From contig NC_092678.1 of the NCBI RefSeq assembly GCF_964355755.1, forward strand, positions 8,344,922 to 8,408,921: DNA of 64,000 nucleotides, given 5' to 3'. A program made the position numbers and the translations under genes. The stretch is from Antedon mediterranea. Its lineage: Eukaryota; Echinodermata; Crinoidea; Comatulida; Antedonidae. The notes under the pieces are model-generated. The model was given only the letters and a program-made list of their open reading frames with translations. It was not told where the DNA came from and made no database searches. This document shows positions 24,601 through 34,223 of the stretch, one piece after another. Position 1 is the first letter of the stretch, and each line of letters starts with the position of its first letter.

Positions 24601-27600
24601 TAATCTTATCAGATTGTTTATTAACTTTAAGCTAGGCCTAGCTAAGCCGTCTGCTTAGCCTAGCTAGCCTTGAATTTTTTGTCTAGGCCTATATGCATTC
24701 ATGGGTTTGAAAATTCTTGGTCGTTTCGCCCCATTTATCATTCCTGTGTTTTCTCGCACATTAGAATTGTGAAACACAAAATCCTATACAGAACAAGAGT
24801 AGTAAAGCGATGTGGAAGCTTAGGCCTGACTGAAAAGCAACTATTCAGGCACCTTATCATGGCCCATATGGGTAGGCCGAGGTTGGGTGACAGCAGAACA
24901 AACTTCACTGCTGAGTGTCAGCCTAGCAGCTGGAGCCCAAGCAGCATCGGTACATACCTACACTCTAGTAGGCCTAGCTTTATTGAATATATAGCCACAT
25001 CTTTCTCAAATCTCGTTAGATTTGACATTTTAGTAATAAGTCTCATAATCACATTATTACACTGTGAAACATGATAGGGTCACATTCAGAATGTTTTAAT
25101 ATACTTTTTGCCCGTCAAAAATAACATCGCGACAAAATAACAGATCGCCAGCTGCAGTAGTACACTGTGATTGTGAAAAATGTCACGTGATCATACTCCC
25201 TAGCAAAATAAAAAACCCAATTGGACCCGAACGGGGGAAAATGTCTATTTACGCAAAATTGCGCAATGTATACGCGATAACTATACCAGAAATAGAAAGA
25301 TCTGGAAAAATTACATAAAACTAGTTTTAAATTTTTTTTTTTAGTGAAGAAATTAATTTTTTAGGATTATTCAAATATACCCCCCTTTTGCATGTAAAAG
25401 AATAGGAAATTACAAGGTATCCCCCCAAAACGCAAAAAGGCGTGATTTTCAAGAAACTCGTACTCATTGAAAAAAAATTCAAAAAAATATGAAGTATGGG
25501 GGATGATATTTTTAAATAATAGTTGAAATGTATGAAAAATAGTAATTTTCTGGGTGGAGCTCCACTTTAAAGGATTTATTTATACGTTATTATGTGTTTC
25601 TCCTTCTGAAAGTACTTATAAGTCCTAATTTTAAAGTGTGGTGTTCAGGATAAAGTTAGTCAACAAATTTGGAGTCAAAATACAAGAAAGGCAGGTGCGT
25701 AAGAAAAACATCCTCTGAACCAACACAATGGAGTAAATATATACCAACAAACAACCCGTCAAGTTTTTTTGTTGTAAAGAAAAAATATACATTTACTCAA
25801 CGGGCGAAAATAATGTGAGTTTATCTATGTTTTGAGGTAGTATTAAATTATATTTATGGTAATAAATGAAACCTACTGTGTTTAAAATTATGTATGGATA
25901 AACAAGTATTGTTTTTAAGCTGTAGTAGTATATCTTAGTATTTGTAATCTTAGGTGTTGGGTCTTAGCTTTCGTGATCTTAGGTCTTAGGGGGTCTGAGC
26001 TTTCGTGGTCTGAGGTTTCGTGACACCCTGTTTATTTATCATCATTCAAAGAATGTCAATACTAATAAATTAGTCCTGAGAGACTTCACATGGAAAAAAA
26101 TATTATGTGCATTGAATTTTTAACTTGAAAGATTAAAAACAATTAAATATTACGTTAAACTACTTTCCTTTGTTGTGTTGTTATGGCGGTTCAAACCAAC
26201 AAAATTGTAATACGTAATAATATATATATATAATATTATTTATTTATAACACAACAAGCCAACAGTAATGACCATGAACTTATGTACTACATACACGTAG
26301 CACTTACTGTAATGACTACATGAAATGTCATAAAACACGCACTACAGTAGGCGTTTCATAGAAATCACCGGCGGCTAAACTGGTCATATGCCGTTATTAG
26401 CTAGTTTTGTTATAACGATGCAATAAAGCTGTGTTTAAAATATGCGAACGAAGGGCTTAAAACATCAATGCCAAAATGATAATGTGTTATTTACTATGTT
26501 TACCCATGCGAACGATATGTCAACAAATTACGCCCGCTGTGTTGGCTGCTTGGCATTTTAGAAATAATAATTACATAAAATTATGTTAGTACTGTATTGT
26601 TACATTAGTAATGCTGTAACAATTACATTTGTTATTAAATGGTAGTTCAAACACCTCTAAAAACTTGATAAATACCACAAACAATTCAGCAATTGAGAGA
26701 CGTCTCGAACCGAAATGTCCCGGATTCTACTATTTACCTTGCCTATTACTTAACCTTACTTACTGGAATACTAAACAAAGCCTGCTACTGTCAAAATGCA
26801 TCATTTGTTTTATTTTGAGCATAAAGGGCATTTTAATAAAATTCAGATTCAAATTTACAAACGTGCGTAGTTTTTAAAAAGTGATCAGTGATATTTCCAG
26901 AATCCTGAATGACCTTGATAAACAGGTTCTGAAACTGTGTCAGTACAATGTCAAAGACTTGATATACTGTAGGACTTGATATACTGTAGGACTTGATATA
27001 CTGTAGGACTTGATATACTGTAGGACTTGAAATACTGTAGGACTTGATATACTGTAGGACTTGATATACTGTAGGACTTGATATACTGTAGGACTTGATA
27101 TACTGTAGGACTTGATATACTGTAGGACTTGATATACTGTAGGACTTGAAATACTGTAGGACTTGATATACTGTAGGACTTGAAATGTCAAGGACTTGAT
27201 ATACTGTAGGACTTGAAATACTGTAGGACTTGATATACTGTAGGACTTGATATACTGTAGGACTTGAAATACTGTAGGACTTGATAAACTGTAGGACTTG
27301 ATATACTGTAGGACTTGATATACTGTAGGACTTGATATACTGTAAGACTTGACAGTACAGTAGTACCACTGTTTTACGTACCCTAATTTTACATACACAT
27401 AAAATGACTGATGACGTCATCATTTTAGTAATTTATTACATAAAATAGTGTTATTTTCTTACATTGAGGGTGCAATTTAACAACAAACGACAAATGATTT
27501 TATATTTATAACACTATTTAAACATCGCATAGCCTGCATATACTTTTCTAGTTGGGCCTCACAGCTAGGCCTCACGTCTAGTTTAGTCTAGGCTAAGCTA

Positions 27601-30436
27601 GTGACCACTGCCGAGTAAAGTAGGTAAACATGACAGCCTTATACTGTATGATCTACGTATTTGGGGGTCTATTTAAGGTCAACCTGGATTTTACAAATGT
27701 TTTACGTACGCCTTTTGGGTTCTGTACCGTATTTAAAATGAAGGCTCTACTGTACTACAGTATAATCACTTTTGTATTCACCATCACAATTGACAATTAA
27801 ATTGAAAAGCAAGACACAACATGTTCACAATTATCTTTAACATAACTGAAGCAGTACCTTTGCCAGATGACAAGGAGTTTGAATCAATCACCCTAATGCA
27901 AATTGGGATCCGCTTTAGAGAAGACAGAAACGTTTTGATAGAATGGTGTCGCAAATATGGTTTATTGGCAACAGAAATGGACTGTCCGAGATGCCATGTA
28001 AAGTGTGAAGAAAAAGCATATGCTAGGTCAGTGGATCTGATAACATGGAGGTGCTACCGTCGGGAATGCCGCAAAACAATTAACATCAGAACAGGAAGTT
28101 TCTTTGCGAAGAGTCACCTCAAATTGTGGCAGATCATAGGACTGACGTACATGTGGTCAGTAAATTGTGGACGACCAACTAGTAGAGGACTGTTACAAGA
28201 AAACATGAAAAGGGAACTGGAGATTGGGGGTGATCACACTCTTGTGGATTGGATGAAATACTGCAGGAATGTTGCAGCAACATTCTTGATCAGTCATCCA
28301 CAACAAATTGGTGGCCCGGGAAATCTTGTTGAGATTGAAGAATGCGTTATTGCAAAGCACAAGAACCATTCTGGACATGAAATTCCTGAACAGTGGCTAA
28401 TTGGATTATATCAGCCAGGTACTCGTATTGGAATGTTAGTTTCAGTGCGAGAAAGAAACGCGGAAACATTTATACCTATAATTACAAAATGGGTCGGTTC
28501 TGGATCAAAGATCTCTTCTGACATGTGGACGGAATACAAAGAACTTTCAAACTATGGGTATGTAAATGCTAACGATACCGGAGTTACCAAAAACCGTTCA
28601 GAATGTACGTGGAAGCGGGCCAGAAACAAAATAAAAGCGATACACGCACCAACAAGCACAGACATGATAATGGCTGATTACTTCATACAATTTATGTGGT
28701 ATCAACAATTTAAGGATGCACCATTTTTCCATTTTTGGAATCAAATTTCCACAGAACTCTATACCTTTTACTGAACTTAATCAGTCAAAACATTTGTAAA
28801 ATCCTTTCTAATCTCCTTGACATTCTTCCAGTGTTGTATAATAATGCAGGCACATGTTTTTAATAATCCTATGTTTAAAATTGAGATGATCATGCATGCA
28901 GTATGCTTAATTTAGTAATTTTCTTTGAAATCCTGCCCATAAAAAATAAAAAGTGTATTGGTAAAAGTATAGAATGTTCTATTTTATCTTTTATGATGTG
29001 TTATTTTTTATATGATGCACTATTTGATGTAAACAGTATGGTTTATATTCCATATCCAAGGAGACTTGTTCAAACCACCAGAACTAGCCATTCACTCACT
29101 ACAGTATATCATTATCACTATATATATGTATTCCAGTTAGTGTGTAAATAAAAAGTTTCTGAAAAGACAGAACTTTAAATTAAGATTGTTGACATATTTA
29201 TTCCTTGATAAAGTAATTAGACACTGTGTCTGTGATTACAAATGATGGCAGAGTCATTGTGGTAAGTGTAAATATCTATTATTAATAATTTAGTTTTTTA
29301 AACCTTGGCATATTATTTGATTGCAGAAACTTTATTGGTCAAAGATTCATTAGTACTTTTTGTATTCAAATTGTAAAATTGTGCTCAACACAAAATTCAT
29401 GCGAATAGAAAACACAAGCTTTTCCAATGAGAACAATTGCAACAAAAAAACAATACTCAACTTGAGTACAGTAAAGTCTTAATCGAATACAACAAATGTA
29501 TCATTTGTGTTGTAAGTATGGTAAGTGTAGTTTTGAGGGTTTTTAATGTTTTGTTTGTATTTATAGGGCACACTTAAAGGGTTCGACCAAACGGTAAACT
29601 TGATATTAGATGAAAGCCACGAGAGAGTATTCAGTGCTGGTGAAGGAGTTGAACAAGTTTTACTTGGCTTGTACATCATAAGAGGTGACAATATGTAAGT
29701 CCTCAATTTATATTTGTTTCAGCCATTCTGAGGCAATACCTGTTATCAACAGTCACTCTGCCTCAGTCTGAGAGCTACAGTATACCTTTAAAAAAAAATT
29801 TATTTAGGCAAATGACCATAAGCAAATTCATTCATTGCTGTTCACAAGAAAAAAATATACACAAGATGCGCTACATAAACAAAGTCTTACAACAAGTCTT
29901 TGGAAGAGGGCTTGAACCCAGGACCCTTGGATTGGTAGCCAAGCATCATAACCAAGCCACCACTCCACTGGCAGGGACTCTGGTCCCTGGTAGGTTGTAC
30001 CAAGTCAGGCAGATTTCATCAGACCTTTTGTGGTCCCTTTCATCTATGAACATGCAACCTTTAAACAATAGAAATATCCAGGATAGCGTTTGAGATGGTT
30101 TGTTCTTGTTTGGTTAGCTGAGAACATCAGGCCGTCATTGACTAGAAAGAGGGGTAATGGAACACAATCCAATGGATACTCTAATTTTCTGGCAACTTAC
30201 TTCTGCAGCAGATCTGCCGCTACTGACCAGTTGGATTGTTCTCCCTTTCCGACCGCTCGGCCAAACACAAACTAACCTCTTTTTTTTTAATGTGCTATAC
30301 TCTCTCAGTTCTATTTATAATATAATGTTGATAATTTTTTTATAGAGCTGTAATAGGAGAAATAGATGATGAAACGGACTCGTCAATGGACATGTCAGAT
30401 ATACGAGCAGAGCCCCTCAATCCGGTTGTACATTAA
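9611..30436 (+). CDS. LSM8: U6 snRNA-associated Sm-like protein LSm8
   Basis: Coding exons 9611-9641, 29221-29261, 29567-29694 and 30346-30436 join in phase to 96 aa, the same length as human LSM8. LSm8 distinguishes the nuclear LSm2-8 ring, which binds the 3' oligo-U of U6 snRNA and supports splicing, from the cytoplasmic LSm1-7 ring. The protein reads MASAIENYVN, then TVSVITNDGRVIV with the Sm1 motif continuing GTLKGFDQTVNLILDESHE, then GVEQVLLGLYIIRGDN (Sm2) and the LSm8-type acidic tail IGEIDDETDSSMDM with IRAEPLNPVVH before TAA. Exon 1 is only 31 bp, but its MASAIENY start, donor and phase fit exactly. Intron 1 is about 19.6 kb and filled with mobile elements, remarkable for so small a gene. 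Transcribed divergently from MRPL2. Confidence 0.95.
10139..10416. repeat. Five tandem terminal hairpins (AGTTATCCGC...GCGGATAACT)
   Basis: Inverted 10-bp arms AGTTATCCGC / GCGGATAACT recur at 10139-10170 (a perfect 32-bp palindrome), 10213-10238, 10266-10290, 10323-10348 and 10391-10416, each followed by CTCCTTGT and poly-T. The same hairpin opens the array unit at 18828-18852, so these look like stacked 5' ends of the array element. Confidence 0.9.
10417..13184 (+). repeat. Array unit 1
   Basis: Body of unit 1 after the stacked hairpins; about 1.83 kb if the 938-bp MITE insertion is removed. Contains an internal two-fold repeat of the CTCACGTATCTCAAAAAC block (10485 and 10775). Terminal CTAG 13181-13184. 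Confidence 0.8.
10944..11879. mobile_element. 936-bp MITE with perfect 25-bp TIRs and TA duplication
   Basis: Ends CCGTATTTTCCGGAGTATAG and its exact complement, flanked by TA at 10942-10943 and 11880-11881. The paralogous unit 2 shows the empty site near 13676 with a single TA, proving insertion. Subterminal GGGGGTCGACTTATA words repeat inside. TA duplication indicates a Tc1/mariner/pogo-type mobiliser. No transposase ORF. Confidence 0.9.
13185..14990 (+). repeat. Array unit 2
   Basis: 1806 bp; near identical over its first 1.2 kb to unit 3, indicating recent duplication. Terminal hairpin 14960-14980 and CTAG 14987-14990. Confidence 0.85.
14991..17315 (+). repeat. Array unit 3 with internal duplication
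   Basis: 2325 bp, longer than its neighbours because a segment beginning ACAATTACGTCATACGGG at 15793 is repeated at 16312 (period about 519 bp). The junction looks like unequal recombination inside the unit. Confidence 0.85.
17316..18825 (+). repeat. Array unit 4
   Basis: 1510 bp, more divergent; its terminal hairpin is altered (AACTAGTCAAAGTGACGAGTT) but still followed by CTAG at 18822-18825. Confidence 0.8.
18826..20416 (+). repeat. Array unit 5, with intact 5' hairpin
   Basis: 1591 bp. Only unit besides the first that starts with the full 5' hairpin AGTTATCCGC-ATTGA-GCGGATAACT (18828-18852) directly after the previous CTAG. This shows where the element begins. Confidence 0.85.
20417..21948 (+). 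repeat. Array unit 6
   Basis: 1532 bp; ends with hairpin bearing one mismatch (GTCAATGTGAC) and CTAG 21945-21948. Confidence 0.8.
21949..23446 (+). repeat. Array unit 7
   Basis: 1498 bp; last 400 bp almost identical to the end of unit 6. Terminal CTAG 23443-23446 followed by unique TTAAATATTAGGG. Confidence 0.8.
23535..26029. mobile_element. 2.5-kb long-inverted-repeat DNA element, 8-bp target duplication
   Basis: Ends AGGGTGTCACGAAA form inverted repeats that stay alignable for over 200 bp (GCTCAGACC, CCCCCTAAGACC, ACACCTAAGATTACAAATA, GCACCTGCCTT on both arms). Flanking GTTTATTT at 23527-23534 and 26030-26037 is an 8-bp target duplication, as made by hAT-type and some related transposases. 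No transposase ORF seen. A second element is nested at 24167-25571. Confidence 0.85.
24167..25571. mobile_element. Nested 1.4-kb element with TTTAAAGTGGAGCT ends
   Basis: Perfect 14-bp inverted ends TTTAAAGTGGAGCT (24167-24180) and AGCTCCACTTTAAA (25558-25571), extending imperfectly. Interior has no convincing ORF; an open 134-codon frame at 24670-25074 looks accidental. Confidence 0.7.
26038..26954. other. LSM8 intron 1, no clear feature
   Basis: AT-rich sequence with a TA-dinucleotide stretch at 26219; nothing recognisable on either strand. Confidence 0.4.
26955..27351. repeat. 17-bp minisatellite
   Basis: About 23 copies of GGACTTGATATACTGTA with occasional GAAATACTG variants and one interruption (GAAATGTCAA near 27185). 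The period is not a multiple of three, so minus-strand frames cycle through one 17-residue repeat. Confidence 0.97.
27821..28774 (+). CDS. Merlin/IS1595-type (ISXO2-like) DDE transposase
   Basis: A single uninterrupted 317-codon ORF in LSM8 intron 1, same strand. Zinc-ribbon-like cysteines C55, C58, C78, C83 precede an ISXO2-like DDE domain: LVEIEECVIAKHK (about 169-181), PIITKWVGSGSKISSDMW with D234, and NRSECTWKRARNKIK with E261, then FMWYQQFKDAPFFHFWNQI. In the family the first catalytic acid is Asp (VEIDE); here residue 173 is Glu. The usual VNH before the third motif reads VNAND. These changes may abolish transposition or mark a host-recruited copy. No flanking Merlin terminal repeats were found. 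Start is the first ATG; a start inside at M26 is possible. Confidence 0.85.
   Translation: MFTIIFNITEAVPLPDDKEFESITLMQIGIRFREDRNVLIEWCRKYGLLATEMDCPRCHVKCEEKAYARSVDLITWRCYRRECRKTINIRTGSFFAKSHLKLWQIIGLTYMWSVNCGRPTSRGLLQENMKRELEIGGDHTLVDWMKYCRNVAATFLISHPQQIGGPGNLVEIEECVIAKHKNHSGHEIPEQWLIGLYQPGTRIGMLVSVRERNAETFIPIITKWVGSGSKISSDMWTEYKELSNYGYVNANDTGVTKNRSECTWKRARNKIKAIHAPTSTDMIMADYFIQFMWYQQFKDAPFFHFWNQISTELYTFY
28775..29220. other. LSM8 intron 1, 3' end
   Basis: AT-rich, no recognisable feature; may include the 3' untranslated part of the transposase element (AATAAAAAG at about 28945). Confidence 0.3.
29221..29261 (+). CDS. LSM8: LSM8 exon 2
   Basis: 41 bp encoding TVSVITNDGRVIV between acceptor AAGTAATTAG and donor GTAAGT; start of the Sm1 motif. 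Confidence 0.93.
29567..29694 (+). CDS. LSM8: LSM8 exon 3
   Basis: Encodes GTLKGFDQTVNLILDESHE through GVEQVLLGLYIIRGDN. Acceptor ATTTATAG, donor GTAAGT. Confidence 0.97.
29830..30265 (-). mobile_element. Composite tRNA-derived SINE region
   Basis: On the minus strand a tRNA head is visible: A box TGGCTTGGTTATGATG (29959-29944) and B box GGTTCAAGCCC (29918-29908). A second, tRNA-Ser/Leu-like A box TGGCCGAGCGGTC lies at 30263-30251, so either two SINEs or a dimer occur in LSM8 intron 3. Confidence 0.6.
30346..30436 (+). CDS. LSM8: LSM8 exon 4
   Basis: Encodes AVIGEIDDETDSSMDM and IRAEPLNPVVH, stop TAA 30434-30436. The acidic tail is specific to LSm8. Confidence 0.97.
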
Positions 30437-31923
30437 GTACGAGATTTGCAGAAAAAGAACGACAGCCAAATATAACAATGCCTATAGTGAGTAACTCTTG
30501 TGGATGTAATAAGGTAATTTGTTGAGTGAGTTTTTAGAGTTGGAGGAGGAGATTACTTTTGTACAAACTTGTTGCATACATAGTGTCAGTCATTTCAGGA
30601 TTGAGATGAGGTACTGTGAAAATAATGATGCATTCTGTGCCAAAAGTTATTTTGTACTACTGTTCACACAACTTTATTGGGGTTGTGGTGATGAGCCATT
30701 TCAAATGTGAAATTAACGTTTACACAGTAAAGGAAGTTGTGTAATTTTAACATGACTTAAAAGATATGCAATTCAGAATTGGGATTTACTAACATCTTAT
30801 CAAGTGTTACATTTCGTGGAATTTTTTGATGATTATTGGAGTTCAATTGAGTGATGACATGATAACCGACTTTAATGTAAGCATAAACATCAATCACAAT
30901 CATGTTCGATTTGTCAATTCTCAACATCAGACGTCACCGTTGTGAGTGCAAAGGTCAAGTTAAAAAGCTCTCAGGTCAATAGAGTAACTTTCACATTGAC
31001 TGAATTTGTTTTGTGTACGTTCTTTGTAACTTCCGCTTGTGATGTTCATTCGTAAACTGAAAGTTGCCATACAGTGTGTGATGTATGATCTGTCTTGGTT
31101 CCAAAACGCGACACTGGATCTCACTGGATTCTTCAATAGTCATTAACATTTCGTTTTCTTTTGGATCAATCACTCAGTTTCCAGTTAAGCTGGAGGATGA
31201 TACTAAATACTTAAAACATTAATTTTTACTGTAAAAGTCTGGTGACAAAATGTTGACAATCTTAGTGTTTTCAGCATTATTTGTATGGTTAGAAATGTCT
31301 TCAATTTTACTGAGTAGATGCCTATATAAGAAGAAAAGCTGCTGTATTTTTTCATAATATCCGAAGATGATTTGTTTCTTTGGATTGGTTTTGAAGTTTC
31401 CTCTTCCTCGCACAAATGTGTACCGATTTGATGCTTGCATCACAAGAAATACATTATTATTTTCATTACAGTATTTCCAATAATATTTTTATTTACTATT
31501 TTCAAATTGTTGTTTTAGTATCTCTCATACTATGACATAATACATTTTTCATACTAATTCTCGTCATACAAATTGTTGTTAATTCAGTCTGGCTCATTCA
31601 TTCCTTTGTTTAGAATAGAATACATTGTTGAATGGAAAATTAGTACGGTATAGTTTATGTTTAGAACTTTTCATAATCATCAGTGTCAAATCGTCAATTG
31701 TTCCGTTTCATATGTAAACGTCATTTATAGGAAAGGACCTTCTAAATACACAGGCCTTGGATCCAACTTAACCAGTGGGTTTTAGATTACACTATAAAAT
31801 ATAAATTTTTTACTGTACAAATTGTAAGAAAACATCTCCTGTAGCACATTAATGTGCTTTTAAAGTACTATATATCACCTAAATACTGTAGGTCAATATA
31901 TCACCTTAATATGGCGTTATGTT
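30437..31923. other. LSM8 3' flank
   Basis: Presumed 3' untranslated region and intergenic DNA. No ORF with family signal; small open frames on both strands look random. Confidence 0.4.
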
Positions 31924-32010
31924 GCCCTAAATTATGAGGTATATTCAGAGCGTCATTTCGACGATCGAGCATTCTCTAAATGACGCTCTGAATATACCTC
32001 AAATTATGGG
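31924..32010. repeat. Long hairpin, about 34-bp arms
   Basis: GAGGTATATTCAGAGCGTC followed by ATTT pairs perfectly with its complement 19 bases later; the stem extends outward imperfectly (GCCCTAAATTATGAGG against GCCCATAATTTGAGG). Could be a short foldback MITE or a hairpin transcript. Confidence 0.85.
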
Positions 32011-32418
32011 CGATATACAATGCCCTAATTGAATACTGTATAACAGACTAATATGACGTTATAAAATGTAGCGCTCTATACATTGTTATATATACTGTAG
32101 TTCAAAATTGCTGTCCATTCATGCATGTTTACACTCTTTCAAAGAGATTTAATAATGAATGCACATTCTGTTTTGGTAATTTCTGTAAGTCTACATGTTT
32201 TTAAAAATAATATTTGTAATAAAAACACTAACTACAGTATTTAAGTTGGAGAATGTTTATTTCTTGCACAATACAAAAGTATATAAAACGGCTCTCCCTA
32301 TTATTACCTAAATATCAGGATATCTATAGTTATTATAATTTCTGATCGTTTTTAAAGGCAACTTTAAACTTTAAATGATTTCATTCATTATGAATTTGAA
32401 TAAACACGCCCCAAATAA

Positions 32419-32513
32419 TTTAACCAATCACGACTTGAGGGATCATTCGAACTGTCTTATTGGTCAACTCACTTGCGTTTTCCTTACATCGTTGCATTGT
32501 GGGAATCAAGCTT
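32419..32513. mobile_element. MITE of the GGTTCCCAC family, copy b (truncated)
   Basis: Holds TTTAACCAATCACGAC, TGGTCAACTCACTTGCG and the right end TTGTGGGAATCAAGCTT; the left end is missing. Confidence 0.55.
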
Positions 32514-32571
32514 TACTGAGATTAACACTGTATTGAACAAGGCCAACAGCCATTAAGTCGCGTGCTACAAT

Positions 32572-33331
32572 GCATAGTGATACCGGACCGACAGACAAAC
32601 AGACCGACAGACAGACGGACCGACCGACATAGTGAACTATACTGACCGAAATTACTGAACATGTTTAAAAATGTTGAAATGTTTAAAAACATTTATATTT
32701 TTTTAATTTACACGTGCGTAGCCTGTCACTTTTGACGTGCTCGTATAACGTAATTTAGAGTTGAAAAGTAAGTCAAGAAAACAGAAATCGGGCAAAAAGA
32801 GTGCGCAATAACATTTAACGCGCAGTGCGCGCGCAAAAATCTGCGCACTCATGGCAATTTTGTAAACGCTTAAAATTGCCTGAAACGTACTCTTATTTCA
32901 TCGAAAATAAATTTTGAAAAGTTTAAGCGCGCGTACGCATGCGTTACATGCGCTACGCACGTAATTGTATTGCCATATGATGATTTATGCCTGAAATTTA
33001 TGAGTACCAAATTTTATTTAATTGTGATTCATGGTTGTGAAGATATGATTACAAACGTGATTTCGTTAAATCGTGCGTAGACCGCGTAATTTTTTATTGC
33101 GCACCGTGAAAACATAACCACACCGATTCCTGGCCATAAGGAATATTCTGTAAAAAATTGACTTAGCTAGATTAAACTGATATCAAGATAAGGTCATAAA
33201 GCGATAAAACGCATAGTGATACCGGACCGACAGACAGACAGACAGACAGACAGACCGACAGACAGACCGACAGACAGACAGACAGACCGACCGACCGACA
33301 TAGTGAACTATAGAGTCGCTTCCACGCTACT
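32572..33331. mobile_element. Repeat bounded by GACA/GACC microsatellites
   Basis: GCATAGTGATACCGGACCGA, a (CAGA)(CCGA) tract and CATAGTGAACTATA occur twice, at 32572-32641 and 33211-33311, bracketing about 570 bp rich in ACGTGCGTAGC-like words. Possibly two copies of one repeat or an element with long direct ends. Confidence 0.5.
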
Positions 33332-33371
33332 AAAAATTAAACAACAATATTTATTATTAACAGGGAGACTA

Positions 33372-34223
33372 AGGGCCTGTTTCTATTGAAAAATAAAAAA
33401 AGAACGGTTTTTTGGAAACCGGTTTCGGCTGTTGTTTATAAATAAAGATCGCGTTGCAGCTCAATTTTTACTCCAATAAAACCGGTTCCGTCCATGTGCG
33501 TTCGTTATGAATGACGTCATTATATACACCACAATGCAGTTCATTAGGCGGAAGCGCGATTTGATCGAGGTCATGTTTACTTTTTTTCGCATAGCGCGAT
33601 CCCCAAGAAATAGCATCCATTTCATCATAGAAGGGAGAATTATTACCTGAAACGTTATTGTGGTCCTTGGTTAAAGTATAGGTACGTCGCACCCTCTGAT
33701 ATTGTCAAGTTGAACTCGTCTATTTTTCACACGCTTTACAATTTTCTTAAAAACATGTAGGCCTATAATACGTGAGTCTTTCTTCCGACTCCCGACAAGT
33801 CCCCTCATCTTCTTTCCTTCACATATTTTTTACGAACCTCGTAATGGCATCGGTCAACATTTTTTAGTTAAATAAAATACTCACTATCTAGAGAAATAAA
33901 AATGACTTAGGCCTAGGTCCTATCGCGCGAGTTTGACTGCGAGTTGACCGCAATCATCCCAGTGCAGCAGACTGCAGAGTTCAGTTTTTGGGGTCAAATT
34001 GAGACCGCGATTGTGTTGCAGCTAAAAATTGCTTCGCGGAAACCGATTTCAGAACGGTTCTTTGCGATCGAGACCGCAATCAATTGGGGTTTTTGAAACC
34101 GTTTTTAAGATCGGTTCTTTTTTGTGGTTTTTTGTGGGGACCCATTTCTGCTGGCAAGAAAAAACGGTTCTTGAAAAGAACGGTATTCAAAACCGTATTC
34201 TCTGCTCTATAGAAACAGGCCCT
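33372..34223. mobile_element. 0.85-kb MITE with AGGGCCTGTTTCTAT ends
   Basis: Perfect 15-bp inverted ends AGGGCCTGTTTCTAT (33372-33386) and complement (34209-34223). The inside repeats GAACGGTT / AACCGGTTTC words in both orientations. Target duplication not clear. Confidence 0.75.

Noticed and set aside
24670-25074. 134-codon plus-strand ORF as a transposase fragment
   Set aside because: No recognisable motif and atypical composition; probably chance in the nested element.
26833-27423. Minus-strand 196- and 152-codon ORFs with SSPTVYQVLQYIKSY repeats
   Set aside because: Translation of the 17-bp minisatellite; the same peptide appears in several frames.
33468-33692. Minus-strand 74-codon ORF in the 0.85-kb MITE as a Harbinger-like remnant
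   Set aside because: No diagnostic motif; could not be supported.
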